Below, piece by piece: positions 47,662 through 56,845 of a stretch of DNA of 64,000 nt (its first letter is position 1; each line of letters begins with the position of its first letter). Below the pieces are notes generated by a model, which ran no database searches, was not told the origin of the DNA, and worked only from the letters and a program-made list of their open reading frames with translations. Made by a program: the position numbers and the translations under genes. The stretch is from Planctomycetaceae bacterium (lineage in GTDB: Bacteria; Planctomycetota; Planctomycetia; Planctomycetales; Planctomycetaceae), in the NCBI GenBank assembly GCA_021732785.1, contig JAKFUG010000031.1:35333-99332 (forward strand), given 5' to 3'.

Positions 47662-47760
47662 TTAGAAGCAGAGTTTCTTCCGCTTCTGCTTACGGGCTTT
47701 TGAACTCGCCGGACGTCGTCCATGATTGGCTTTATTGACTTTGCGTTGATTCTTGGCCAT
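47662..47760 (-). CDS. 32-residue highly basic protein
   Basis: ATG 47760 to TAA 47662 encodes MAKNQRKVNKANHGRRPASS, then KARKQKRKKLCF, with GGGAG as a ribosome binding site. Fourteen of 32 residues are Lys or Arg. Size and composition resemble small ribosomal or RNA-binding proteins, though it is not L36, Thx or L34 by sequence. It stands alone in the 358-base gap before the cupredoxin gene. Confidence 0.6.
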   Translation of the reverse strand: MAKNQRKVNKANHGRRPASSKARKQKRKKLCF

Positions 47761-47860
47761 GACCCTACCGCTCCCTGTAATCCCCGGCACCACTGCCGGA
47801 AGTTCCGCAAGATATCAGACCCATCGACCGTTCGCAAGGACGACCGTAAACCGAAAAACC

Positions 47861-47892
47861 GCCCGAAAGTGATCAAACTTCCGGGCGGTACG
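47861..47892. terminator. hairpin between small basic gene and cupredoxin gene
   Basis: ACCGCCCGAAAG-TGATCAAA-CTTCCGGGCGGT, one internal mismatch, in the gap between two leftward genes. It probably terminates the cupredoxin transcript. Confidence 0.5.
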
Positions 47893-47918
47893 GTTGGCCA
47901 TGTGAGCACCGGCAGGGG

Positions 47919-48680
47919 CTACTTTGTCAAATCGGCCGCTTTGACTTTGATGGTCGGGACGTCGGTGACCTTGCCGCCCTTGACCATGATTTTCAGCGAC
48001 TTCTCGATGTAGCCGGGGCCTTCGTGCCAGACGCGAAATTCGTTTTCACCTTCCGGCAGGTCTGCAATCTCGAACTTGCCATCAGCACCGGTGATCACCG
48101 CGTACGGATGATCGACCATCACCCAGTAACCGCGCATCCACGGGTGAATGTCGCAGCCGATCTGCATGGGGACCGTTTCCGCCTGATTCTGATTCGTGAC
48201 ATTCACCCCAACGCGATCGTTTGGCGTCACAATGAAATTAAAGCCGGGGTTCTTGATGGGGGCATTGCGGGTGTTGTGCGAAATCGCATCGCCGTTGAGC
48301 ACCTTGATTGATTGCCCCACTTGCACGACGGCGACGTGCGGAACGAACCGGCAACCAACCTGATCGCAGGTGATCGACATTTCTTTCGGCTTGGCGATGT
48401 CCGGATTGATCTTCGCCGGTTTCTTCCGCAGGTAAATCACCACATTCGCGATCCCCTTCGAAGCGGGATCGACAATGATCGTTTCGTTCGGCACGCCATT
48501 GGCCGCGCAGACGGCCGCGTCTTTGGCGTTCTGATCGCCTTTCACAACGAGGGCTTTCAGCGTGGGGATGTCGCCATCAAGAACAACCTGCCCCTTGATG
48601 CCGCCCCATTGGGCGGACGCCAATGCCGGGCAGAAGATCGCGACGGCAACAGCCAGCGCGCTGAACGAGTGGAGACGCAT
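47919..48680 (-). CDS. exported cupredoxin-like protein with carboxypeptidase-regulatory domain
   Basis: 253 residues. Signal peptide MRLHSFSALAVAVAIFCPAL, cleavage near ALASA-QW. The domain is similar to plastocyanin-like proteins: a His in SHNTRNAP, then GCDIHPWMRGYW supplies Cys, His and Met, the type 1 copper ligand set. The end (AVITGADGKFEIADLPEGEN) is a carboxypeptidase-regulatory-like beta-sandwich. Electron transfer or copper binding in the periplasm is inferred from the ligands. Function is not established. Confidence 0.85.
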   Translation of the reverse strand: MRLHSFSALAVAVAIFCPALASAQWGGIKGQVVLDGDIPTLKALVVKGDQNAKDAAVCAANGVPNETIIVDPASKGIANVVIYLRKKPAKINPDIAKPKEMSITCDQVGCRFVPHVAVVQVGQSIKVLNGDAISHNTRNAPIKNPGFNFIVTPNDRVGVNVTNQNQAETVPMQIGCDIHPWMRGYWVMVDHPYAVITGADGKFEIADLPEGENEFRVWHEGPGYIEKSLKIMVKGGKVTDVPTIKVKAADLTK

Positions 48681-48838
48681 GGTGCTTCTTTCTGATCAAA
48701 ACAGGCGGGACGGTTCGGTGGGACGTTTTCCAATCAACTGCTGTTATTATCGAGGATGCGACTCCTTCGGCAAGGGTACGTTGTCGCCACAGATGTCTCA
48801 CGCGGCGATTTTCTCGCAGATGGGAGATCGCATCCGTT

Positions 48839-48936
48839 GAGCCGCGACCCGCAGTCCGCGGAGGGGAGCGCAGTGCGGAGCGCGCCGCACTCGCTGTGTA
48901 ATCAACGCAGCGCTCCCCTGGCGGGTCGCGGCTAAA
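48839..48936. repeat. palindromic repeat before the YifB/ComM gene
   Basis: GCCGCGACCCGC (48841-48852) and the right end CTGGCGGGTCGCGGC (to 48931) form a long imperfect hairpin, with GGGGAGCGC / GCGCTCCCC inside. It shares its right end with the repeat at 25930-26017. The 361-base gap 48681-49041 holds no gene. Confidence 0.7.
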
Positions 48937-49041
48937 CGATGGCGTCATCCGCACGATTTGCTGCCACCGGGTTGAACCCCGTCCGCAACTTTCTCACAAT
49001 TGCCACGCCTGAACACAGTTCTCGTAACCTGCGTGGCACCC

Positions 49042-50577
49042 ATGCTGGCGAAACTTTCCACTTATACGCTGCTCGGAATCGAGGCCGCGGCCATTGAGGT
49101 CGAGGTCGATATCTCGCCCGGTGCGATGCCGAAGACCATTCTCGTGGGTCTCGCCGAAGCCGCCGTCCGCGAAAGCACGCACCGCATCGAACGAGCCCTG
49201 ATCAACAGCGGCTACGCTCGATCCGTCGATCGGGTGGTGATCAATCTTTCGCCCGCTGATCTGCCCAAAGAAGCCGCGTCCCTCGATTTGTCGATTGCGT
49301 TGGGGTTGTTAGTTGCCAGTGGTCAGTTGGTGTCGGAAAAGCTCGCGCAGTACGGAGCGGTGGGGGAACTCGCGCTCGACGGCAACATCCGCACGGCGCG
49401 CGGCACGTTATCCATGGCCCTCGCGGCAAAGAAACTGGGCAGCCGTGGCATTGTCGTTCCCATCGCCAACGCGCGAGAAGCCGCCGTCGTCGAAGGAATC
49501 GAAATTATCCCGGTCGGAAGTTTGGCCGAAGCGGTCGGGTTCTTCTCGGGAGCGCTCGACATCCCGCCCGCCGTGTTTTCGTGGCAGGACGCCGTGTCGC
49601 TCTATGGTCGGTACCCCATCGACTACACCGACGTGAAAGGGCAGGAGTCCGCAAAACGGGCCGCAGTCGTCGCCGCCGCGGGGTCGCATCATATTTTGAT
49701 GATCGGCCCGCCCGGGACCGGGAAGACATTGCTCGCCCAGCGGATGGCGACGATTCTGCCCGATCTTTCCCCGGAGGAAAGCGTGCAGACGACGCAAATC
49801 TACAGTGCCGTCGGCCGCCTCGATCCTGGCCAACCGCTGTTATTGCAGCGGCCGTTTCGGTCGCCGCACCACACGATTTCGGAAGCCGGTCTCGTCGGCG
49901 GCGGCAGTATTCCCGCACCCGGTGAGATTTCGTTGGCGCATCACGGCGTGTTGTTCCTGGACGAGTTGCCCGAATTCAATCGCCGCACGTTGGAAGTCCT
50001 GCGGCAACCCCTTGAAGACGGCACGGTGACGATCTCCCGCGCGATGGGCAGTCTCACATTCCCCGCGAACCTGATGCTGGTCGCCGCGATGAATCCATGC
50101 CCGTGCGGTTACCGCGGCGACCCGCGCCGCAATTGTCAATGCACGCCGATTCTCATTGAACGCTACATGAGTAAAATCAGCGGCCCGTTATTAGACCGGC
50201 TCGACATTCACATTGAAGTTCCCGCCGTCCCGTTCCGCGAACTTTCCGACAAAACCCCGGGCACCACCAGCGCCCAGATGCGCGATCAAGTTCTTTCTGC
50301 ACGAGACCGCCAGCGCCAGCGTTTCCCCGCGTCGCCGTTGAAACTCAACGGCCGCATGTCGCCGTCCGAAATCCGCAAGCATTGCAAGCTGGATGCGGAG
50401 GCGGAAAACCTGCTGAAGCAGGCGATGGAAAGCATGGGTCTCTCCGCCCGCGCCCACGACAAAATCCTCCGCATCGCCCGCACCATCGCCGACCTCGAAG
50501 CCCACGACGCCATCACCGTTACCCACCTCAGCGAAGCGATCAACTACCGGGCGTTGGATCGGTCGTATTGGCAGTGA
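49042..50577 (+). CDS. YifB/ComM-family Mg-chelatase-like AAA ATPase
   Basis: 511 residues from ATG 49042 (an earlier ATG at 49000 is unconserved). An N-terminal Lon-protease-like domain ([40 protein letters not shown]) precedes the AAA module with Walker [35 protein letters not shown] and Walker [13 protein letters not shown], then [15 protein letters not shown]. ComM is a hexameric branch-migration helicase active in natural transformation; YifB's own role is less clear. C-terminal helix [20 protein letters not shown] is typical. Confidence 0.95.
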   Translation: MLAKLSTYTLLGIEAAAIEVEVDISPGAMPKTILVGLAEAAVRESTHRIERALINSGYARSVDRVVINLSPADLPKEAASLDLSIALGLLVASGQLVSEKLAQYGAVGELALDGNIRTARGTLSMALAAKKLGSRGIVVPIANAREAAVVEGIEIIPVGSLAEAVGFFSGALDIPPAVFSWQDAVSLYGRYPIDYTDVKGQESAKRAAVVAAAGSHHILMIGPPGTGKTLLAQRMATILPDLSPEESVQTTQIYSAVGRLDPGQPLLLQRPFRSPHHTISEAGLVGGGSIPAPGEISLAHHGVLFLDELPEFNRRTLEVLRQPLEDGTVTISRAMGSLTFPANLMLVAAMNPCPCGYRGDPRRNCQCTPILIERYMSKISGPLLDRLDIHIEVPAVPFRELSDKTPGTTSAQMRDQVLSARDRQRQRFPASPLKLNGRMSPSEIRKHCKLDAEAENLLKQAMESMGLSARAHDKILRIARTIADLEAHDAITVTHLSEAINYRALDRSYWQ

Positions 50578-50635
50578 TGGGAAAAACCGAGGCAGAGTAT
50601 TAACAGCGACTTTGTCGAGAAGTAAGGGACTTTTC

Positions 50636-53221
50636 ATGCAGCGAAGCAGAACGGTAATGAAGTGGGTCCCACATGGGTTGCTCTGTCTGAGTTTCACCCT
50701 CGCGATGCCGTCCACAATCCAGGCCTTGCCGCCGGTGGACTTCAAGGATGTGGTGGAGGAGGCTTCCGAGAGAATCAAACTCATCGAGCGAGCGGCTGTG
50801 AATGTGCGGGCCGCACTGGATGCGCCCGCCGACCCGGACTTGGCCAGCAGCGAGACGATGATCGAACTCGCGGCCCAGATTGCCCGCCGTCACCAAGTTT
50901 GTGTTGTCTTATCATCGAAGACATTTCGAGACGCCGGGATGCCGATGGATGTCGTGCCACAGGTGGCTGGTGCCGGGCGAAATCTCCGGCAATTTCTAGA
51001 ACTGCTGTTGTCAAGCGGTTCGCGAACGCCGCGCTGGATTCCACACATTCGCGAAGGCCATGGATTCCTTCAAATCGGTTTTCGTCTCTGGGATGAGTCA
51101 TTGTTAGCGAACAAGCCATCTCAACAGCCGTATTTGAGGGAAATCCGTCTCACGGGGGTGATTCGTACTTCCGCAGCAGAGCCCGCAGCCGGGGCCGTTC
51201 TGATCGCAGAGAACTTTTACAGCAGTCAGGTCACCGTAGCCGATGCCGAAGGGCGGTTCCTCTTTCCCGATGCGGTAACCGCTGCCGATTCCCTGCGCAT
51301 CCTGATTCGCGATGCCAATGCCAGCGAAATGCAATTCTGGAGACGCGATCCGCCAACGCCACTGGAATTTCAATCTGCGAAAATCGTCGAAGTCCGAAAA
51401 CGGCAGATGGAGATTTCACTGGCCCCGGCGCGCACGTTGCGAGTCGAGGTAACCGATAAAAAGGGCCAACCGGTTTCGGCAGCAAAGGTCGGGATGCACG
51501 CCGAACGGACTGTTTACACGCAGATGACCGACCGCAACGGCGTCGCTCAGTTCAGCCTCCCTACAGAATTGACCGTCGTCAACGTGGCAGCTTATGCCAA
51601 TGGTGTGGGACTCGATTTTTTGGAGTTCAAATCTTCGACTGTCAACAATCGTGTTTTTTACTCCAAGGTGAAAGACGTTCCCCAAACAATCCCCTTGTTG
51701 TTGACCGGTGCCAGGACACTGCGGATACAACTCACCGACGATGTGGGAGCGCCGTTGCCGGGAATTGTGATTGGACCGCAGTCGTTTGCGCATCACAACA
51801 ACAAATCGGGACTGTACGAACGCCTTCGACTTTCGGCCATTCCCGAGTTTGCCACTGAGATCACGGATGCCGAAGGAAAAGCGACGATCGCGTGGCTGCC
51901 TGACTGGCAAGGGGAGTCTCTTGACTTTGAGCCCGATCTCGGGACCGGTTTTGCCAAGAAAAAATTTACAGTCGATCCGCAGCGTGTGGGCGACAACCCG
52001 ATTGTCTTCGTCGCCCCGCGGTTGGTCTCGATCAGTGGAAGCGTCGTTCTTGCCGATGGAACGCCCGTGCCGTCCGCTCGATTGACCGCCAACGGCAAAG
52101 GGCACGATAGCTTCACGAATCTTTATGCCTACTCTGATGCCAACGGTCGGTATCAAATCGAAGTCGGCCCCAACCAGATTTACCTGCTGACAGCAGAGAA
52201 GCGCAGTGAGAAAGTACCGCTCGGCGGACTTCGAGATGGCTTCATTGTAAAACCGGGGCAACCGCTCACCGATTTCGATATTCCCATGCAACCGATGGTG
52301 CGATTCTTCGGCCGTGTGACGAAAGGACAAAAGCAGGAACCCGTCGCGAAGCACTCTGTGTCGTTAACCCTGTTGGGGCGAGCGCTGCCGACAATAAAAG
52401 ATGTCTTTCTTCCCGGAGCCGAACAAAAGCGGTTGCCGTTCCTGCCTTCGATTCAGACTTCATTCGCCACGGATGCCGAAGGCCGTTTCGTGGTGTTGGT
52501 GATCCCGGGTGAATATGGGCTGATGGGGACTGTCGCCCCGCTGCCGCCGCTCCCCAATCGGCCGATACAATTCGCCAATCGGAGATTTCCGCGGCTAACC
52601 ATTTCCGAGATTCCCGCCGCGGAAGCCCATTTTCATTTGGAAGACTACAGCACCCCGCGACTGACGGGGACCATCGTCGCAGGAACTCCACCGCGGGCCG
52701 TTTCCCAAGCGGAAGTTCGGTTAATGGCTTTGCCACCGGACGGAACACCCATTGTCTGGGCAGTGACCCAAACGATGGGCGACGGCATGTTCGAGGTCGA
52801 ACGAATTCCCACAGTGGGCATCCTCCGCGCGGTGACGACGGACGGAAAACTCGCTGGAATGATGGAGTTGGATCCGAATGTAGAGCGCATTGAGCTAACA
52901 CTCACACCAACCGCAACCGTGACCGTCGGCTTGATCGATGACAATCGGCAACCGATCCCCCCAGGTCGACTCTTTCATTGGGGAATGTCCTCCGAGCAGA
53001 ACAAGGGGACTTTGGCACCCATGCCGTTCGAGATCTATGGTGGCGAGGTTCGGACGGATGACCAAGGCAACATAACCCTAAAAAATCTTCTGGTGGGCGT
53101 CGAACACGATCTTCGCTGTGCCATAGAGGGAAAGTTCTCCAAGCCCATCCTGACGATCCACCCCCAGATGGCCGGGGAGCAGGCGATGCCGAATCAGATT
53201 CTCCGAATCCCTGCGGATTGA
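50636..53221 (+). CDS. secreted multi-domain carboxypeptidase-regulatory-like protein
   Basis: 861 residues from ATG 50636 (AAGGGAC upstream). Signal peptide (VPHGLLCLSFTLAMPSTIQA) is followed by a helical region, then repeated carboxypeptidase-regulatory-like beta-sandwich units: e.g. VTVADAEGRFLFPDAVTAAD, QMTDRNGVAQFSLPTELTVV, EITDAEGKATIAWLPDWQGE, YSDANGRYQIEVGPNQIYLL, FATDAEGRFVVLVIPGEYGL. Such repeats form stalks or adhesive surfaces on exported proteins. Codon use is slightly less G+C-rich than neighbours. No enzymatic motif was seen. Confidence 0.85.
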   Translation: MQRSRTVMKWVPHGLLCLSFTLAMPSTIQALPPVDFKDVVEEASERIKLIERAAVNVRAALDAPADPDLASSETMIELAAQIARRHQVCVVLSSKTFRDAGMPMDVVPQVAGAGRNLRQFLELLLSSGSRTPRWIPHIREGHGFLQIGFRLWDESLLANKPSQQPYLREIRLTGVIRTSAAEPAAGAVLIAENFYSSQVTVADAEGRFLFPDAVTAADSLRILIRDANASEMQFWRRDPPTPLEFQSAKIVEVRKRQMEISLAPARTLRVEVTDKKGQPVSAAKVGMHAERTVYTQMTDRNGVAQFSLPTELTVVNVAAYANGVGLDFLEFKSSTVNNRVFYSKVKDVPQTIPLLLTGARTLRIQLTDDVGAPLPGIVIGPQSFAHHNNKSGLYERLRLSAIPEFATEITDAEGKATIAWLPDWQGESLDFEPDLGTGFAKKKFTVDPQRVGDNPIVFVAPRLVSISGSVVLADGTPVPSARLTANGKGHDSFTNLYAYSDANGRYQIEVGPNQIYLLTAEKRSEKVPLGGLRDGFIVKPGQPLTDFDIPMQPMVRFFGRVTKGQKQEPVAKHSVSLTLLGRALPTIKDVFLPGAEQKRLPFLPSIQTSFATDAEGRFVVLVIPGEYGLMGTVAPLPPLPNRPIQFANRRFPRLTISEIPAAEAHFHLEDYSTPRLTGTIVAGTPPRAVSQAEVRLMALPPDGTPIVWAVTQTMGDGMFEVERIPTVGILRAVTTDGKLAGMMELDPNVERIELTLTPTATVTVGLIDDNRQPIPPGRLFHWGMSSEQNKGTLAPMPFEIYGGEVRTDDQGNITLKNLLVGVEHDLRCAIEGKFSKPILTIHPQMAGEQAMPNQILRIPAD

Positions 53222-53418
53222 GGCGTCATTTTGAGGGATCCAGAAAGGTTGTTTACGTCGAGACTGTACTGCACGTCTCGGTCACGACTTGAGCAATCGT
53301 ATGGATGTGCCGCCGGTTCGGAGTCCGCGGTGAAGCAGCGACACGCAGTCTTGCTCTTGCGTCGACGGAATGACTGAGGTGTAATCATCGCATCAACAAA
53401 CGCATCCGGGACGTGAGC

Positions 53419-54762
53419 ATGTCGCATCGCCGCCAGCATCGCCGTGATTTTTTGCGGATCGGCGCGTTGGGGCTCGGCGGGTTGAGTCTGGCTGATGTGC
53501 TGCGGTTGCGAAGTCATGCGGCACCGACGGCTGCGACGAAGAAGTCGGTCATCATGGTGTGCCTGCCGGGCGGGCCCAGCCATATCGATATGTACGATCC
53601 CAAGCCCGAAGCGCCGGTCGAATTCCGCGGTGAATTTGGATCGATTCCCACCAACGTCCCCGGCCTGGAATTCTGCGAGCACCTGCCGTTGCAGGCGCAG
53701 ATCGCCGACAAGTTGTCGGTAATCCGCGGGATCAAGTTTCAGGGCCGGCATGATCCGTATGAATTATTGAGCGGCTATCCTTCGGCCCGCACGGGGGAGA
53801 TTCGGGCGGGGGAGAAATGGCCGGTGTTCGGTTCGGTGGTGAGCCGCCTTCGTGGCGAAGCGGCGATGACGATGCCGCCGTACGTGAACCTCAACGACCT
53901 GCGCGTGGTTCCGGAAACCGATGACCCGGAAGTGCCGCGGTATCTGGGGCCGCAGTTTGCCCCGTTCCGGCCGACCGGTGACGGGTTGGCAAACCTGCGT
54001 CTGCCCGCGAATGTGTCTGCCGATCGGCTGCGAGACCGGCAAACGCTGCTCGCTCAATTCGACCAGGCCCGACGAGCGGCTGATGCACTGGGACCTCTCC
54101 GTGCCTTGGACGAATTCCAGCAGCAGGCGTTGGGAATGGTGACCTCGGGGACCGTGCATCAGGCGTTGGATCTCAGCCGCGAAGACCCGCGCGTTTGTGA
54201 GCGCTATCAAGGCTGCACCGACCTGCTGCTCGCGCGGCGGCTGGTGGAAGCCGGCGTCTCCGTGGTCACCGTCGCGCAGGGAGGAGTCCAGCGCGGCCCC
54301 GGACTGCCCGTGTTTGGTATCTGGGATACCCACACGGAAAATTTCCCATCGATGCGGAAGTTACTTCCCGATTACGATCGGGCGATCTACACCTTGTTGA
54401 CCGATCTGTATGATCGCGGCCTCGACCAGCAGGTGGCCGTAGTGATCTGGGGCGAATTCGGTCGTTCGCCACGGATTGGTGACGAGACGAAAGCCCTGGG
54501 CAGCCGCTTTGCGACCGGCCGCGGCCATTGGTGGGACGCGGGCTTTGCCGTCGTTGCGGGCGGCGGACTGCGGATGGGTCAGGTGGTCGGTGAAACCGAT
54601 GCGCGGGCCGAGCGCGCAAAGGGCAAGCCCTACACGCCGCAAAACGTCCTGGCGACGATCTACCACGTGCTGGGGATCGATCCCACGACGGCGTTCCCCG
54701 ATTACCAGGGGCGGCCCATGCACCTCCTCGATGTGCGTGAAACAATTCGCGAATTGGTTTAG
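53419..54762 (+). CDS. Tat-exported DUF1501 protein
   Basis: 447 residues starting MSHRRQHRRDFLRIGALGLG. RRDFLRIG is a twin-arginine signal. The DUF1501 core follows: VIMVCLPGGPSHIDMYDPKP, EFRGEFGSIPTNVPGLEFCE, HLPLQAQIADKLSVIRGI, WGEFGRSPRI and GRGHWWDAGFAVVAGGGL. DUF1501 is a sulfatase-like/alkaline-phosphatase-superfamily group that is very abundant in planctomycetes, often paired with DUF1553 proteins, which are absent here. GTG 53413 is an alternative start. The neighbouring gene at 56846 is a second copy. Confidence 0.93.
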   Translation: MSHRRQHRRDFLRIGALGLGGLSLADVLRLRSHAAPTAATKKSVIMVCLPGGPSHIDMYDPKPEAPVEFRGEFGSIPTNVPGLEFCEHLPLQAQIADKLSVIRGIKFQGRHDPYELLSGYPSARTGEIRAGEKWPVFGSVVSRLRGEAAMTMPPYVNLNDLRVVPETDDPEVPRYLGPQFAPFRPTGDGLANLRLPANVSADRLRDRQTLLAQFDQARRAADALGPLRALDEFQQQALGMVTSGTVHQALDLSREDPRVCERYQGCTDLLLARRLVEAGVSVVTVAQGGVQRGPGLPVFGIWDTHTENFPSMRKLLPDYDRAIYTLLTDLYDRGLDQQVAVVIWGEFGRSPRIGDETKALGSRFATGRGHWWDAGFAVVAGGGLRMGQVVGETDARAERAKGKPYTPQNVLATIYHVLGIDPTTAFPDYQGRPMHLLDVRETIRELV

Positions 54763-54825
54763 CGCCGGTCTTCACCGTTTGTGCATCGCACGACTGTCGT
54801 ACTGGGTTGGTCAGCAGGAGTGGTT

Positions 54826-55239
54826 ATGCCCGCGGTGTTTGAGTTTCGGCGGGAGGTGCGGACGGAGGAGATTGACCTGCTGGGGCACGTCAACAATCTG
54901 GTGTATCTGAAATGGATGCAGTCGGCAGCGGTCGCCCATTCGGATGCCCAGGGGTGGCCGTTGAAACGGTATCAGGAACTCAGGGCAGGGTGGGTGGTGC
55001 GGTCGCATCAGATCGAGTATCTGCAACCGGCGTTCGCCGATCACGGCATCATCGTGCGGACGTGGGTCGCGGATCTGAAGAAGATTTCGTCGTTGCGACG
55101 CTATCGGATTCTGCGCGACCGGGACGGCGCTGTCTTGGCGACCGCGGCGACGAACTGGGCGTTTATTGATTTCGCGACGGGGAAATTGACGCGCATCCCG
55201 AACGAAGTCGCGGAAGCATTTGAAGTCGTCGAAAATTAA
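54826..55239 (+). CDS. acyl-CoA thioesterase (4HBT hot-dog fold)
   Basis: 137 residues from ATG 54826 (AGCAGGAGTGGTT upstream). FRREVRTEEIDLLGHVNNLV, YLKWMQSAAVAHSDA is the hot-dog thioesterase signature, with D-x-x-GHVNN holding the catalytic acid. IEYLQPAFADHGIIVRTWVA and a C-terminal ATNWAFIDFATGKLTRIP are typical. The substrate cannot be told from sequence. The start is 64 bases after the DUF1501 gene, so both may be in one transcript. Confidence 0.9.
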   Translation: MPAVFEFRREVRTEEIDLLGHVNNLVYLKWMQSAAVAHSDAQGWPLKRYQELRAGWVVRSHQIEYLQPAFADHGIIVRTWVADLKKISSLRRYRILRDRDGAVLATAATNWAFIDFATGKLTRIPNEVAEAFEVVEN

Positions 55240-55244
55240 TCGCC

Positions 55245-55350
55245 TTCGCTTGCGCTTCGCAGATCCCAACGTGAGCGCTCGGCGAAAAGTTCTTCATCAA
55301 AACGAAAGAACGCGAGCGCTGGGAACCTGCAAATCGCAAGCGTCAAGGGT
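55245..55350. repeat. imperfect palindrome between convergent genes
   Basis: GCTTGCGCTTCGCAGATCCC near 55250 pairs imperfectly with GGGAACCTGCAAATCGCAAG near 55320. A related sequence, CCTGCGAAACGCAAGCGTAAG, lies near 56694-56714 on the other side of the polymerase gene. It sits between the thioesterase and polymerase stops and may act as a bidirectional terminator. Confidence 0.45.
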
Positions 55351-56560
55351 CGATCAAACTCAGATCGGGTACCGAATGAAACGCAATCCGCGTGCGGTTT
55401 CCCGTTTGCTCGCCGTGCATGGCACCGAAGTAGACCGAGTAGATGCCGAACCGCATGTTGGCATGGTCCATCGCTTGCGAGAGGTCCAATCGCTCCCTGT
55501 CTTCCAGCAACAACGACGGAGCCGCATTCTCCCGCGAGACGAGCTTGCTGAAGGTCACACTCACTTTCAAGGGGCGACCAAGTGGCCGCATCGCCCATAA
55601 ATCCGCGGTGGTTTGTAACAATCCCAGCGTGTCCTGACAGAGCGGAATCGTCGCCGACGCCCGCCAGTGTTCGCTGCCGTAATAACTCACGGCGACCTCC
55701 ACGCAGCGGGTCCAGTAACCGGTTTGCCGCAAGCGTCCGGCCGCCTTGTGCAGCAGCCGCATGAGAATCGCGCGAGCTCCCTCTTCCGTGCGGCTTTCCG
55801 GGGGCAAGACTTGAGAGTGCCCCAAACTGCGCGTATGCGTCGGCGGCGGAAGAACATCGTCTCCGCGTAACAGACGATACCAGGCGGTGCCAATGACCGT
55901 GCTACCCCACACCCGGCTCATGTCCGCGACGGTGAGATCGCAAAGTTGTTCCACGCGGGTGATACCGGCCGAATGAAAGCGGCGTTCCATGTTGCGTCCG
56001 ATGCCGGGAAAATCACGCAGTTCCAAGCTATACAACCGGTCGGGCAAATCGGCGGGATGAATCACGGTGAGCCCATCCGGCTTTTGCAGATCAGATGCCA
56101 ACTTCGCCAACATCCGGTTCGGACCGATTCCCACCGAACAGCGGAGCGACTCCCCCACCTGCGTGCGGATCGCCTGCTTGATCTGTGCCGCGAGTGCGGT
56201 AGCCTGATCTTCTTCCTGATCCTGCTGCCACAATCGGCAAACCATTTCATCAATGGACAATATAGCAGTAATTGGCAGGCAGGACTCGACGGCCTCAACA
56301 ATCTGGTGATGCAGTTTGATGTACCGCACATGATCGGCAACGATAAAAGTAATACCGGGGCAACGCTGCCGCGCTTCGGCTACGGAAGTCCCCGTCTTGA
56401 TGCCACAGTATTTTGCTTCATAACTGGCTGCCAAACAGCAAGTTGAGTCGACAATCATCGGCACAACGGCGACCGGTTTTCCGCGCAGTTCAGGACGATA
56501 ATGCTGCTCCGCCGACGCAAAGTAAGAGTTCATATCGACGAACAGATAGCGGAGACGCAT
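55343..56560 (-). CDS. Y-family DNA polymerase (DinB/ImpB type)
   Basis: 405 residues. MRLRYLFVDMNSYFASAEQH contains the first catalytic Asp (D9), and LSIDEM supplies D104/E105. SVGIGPNRMLAKLASDLQKP and ELRDFPGIGRNMERRFHSAG are the palm/thumb and helix-hairpin-helix signatures. A little-finger domain with VSYYGSEHWRASATI follows. Y-family polymerases bypass DNA lesions with low fidelity. The protein is longer than DinB (about 350 residues) and could be a UmuC-like or ImuB-related member. All catalytic carboxylates are present, so it should be active. Confidence 0.92.
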   Translation of the reverse strand: MRLRYLFVDMNSYFASAEQHYRPELRGKPVAVVPMIVDSTCCLAASYEAKYCGIKTGTSVAEARQRCPGITFIVADHVRYIKLHHQIVEAVESCLPITAILSIDEMVCRLWQQDQEEDQATALAAQIKQAIRTQVGESLRCSVGIGPNRMLAKLASDLQKPDGLTVIHPADLPDRLYSLELRDFPGIGRNMERRFHSAGITRVEQLCDLTVADMSRVWGSTVIGTAWYRLLRGDDVLPPPTHTRSLGHSQVLPPESRTEEGARAILMRLLHKAAGRLRQTGYWTRCVEVAVSYYGSEHWRASATIPLCQDTLGLLQTTADLWAMRPLGRPLKVSVTFSKLVSRENAAPSLLLEDRERLDLSQAMDHANMRFGIYSVYFGAMHGEQTGNRTRIAFHSVPDLSLIDP

Positions 56561-56845
56561 GGGACACCTCGCGAGTGAACTTCAGTCACCTCTATCGTCG
56601 ATTTTGTATCGTGCGTACAGGTTAAAATCAAATGTACCGTAGTGGACAAGCGAAAGAAAAGCAATTGCAGAGCGAAGGCCTTGGCATCCTGCGAAACGCA
56701 AGCGTAAGAGGAAATTCATATCGAAAAGGGTTGACATGTCGATTCTCGCTCGCCGATAATTCATAAAGTCAATCCCTGCGAAGACTTTGCCGAAGGATCG
56801 GCCCCCGCCAGATCGCCTGCCTCGCCGATTTGAAGGTGCAGCTCG
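56561..56845. other. divergent intergenic region
   Basis: 285 bases between the leftward polymerase gene and the rightward DUF1501 gene; promoters for both are expected. The only thing recognised is the CCTGCGAAACGCAAGCG repeat near 56694, described with 55245-55350. No SOS-box-like CTGT...ACAG pair was identified. Confidence 0.3.
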
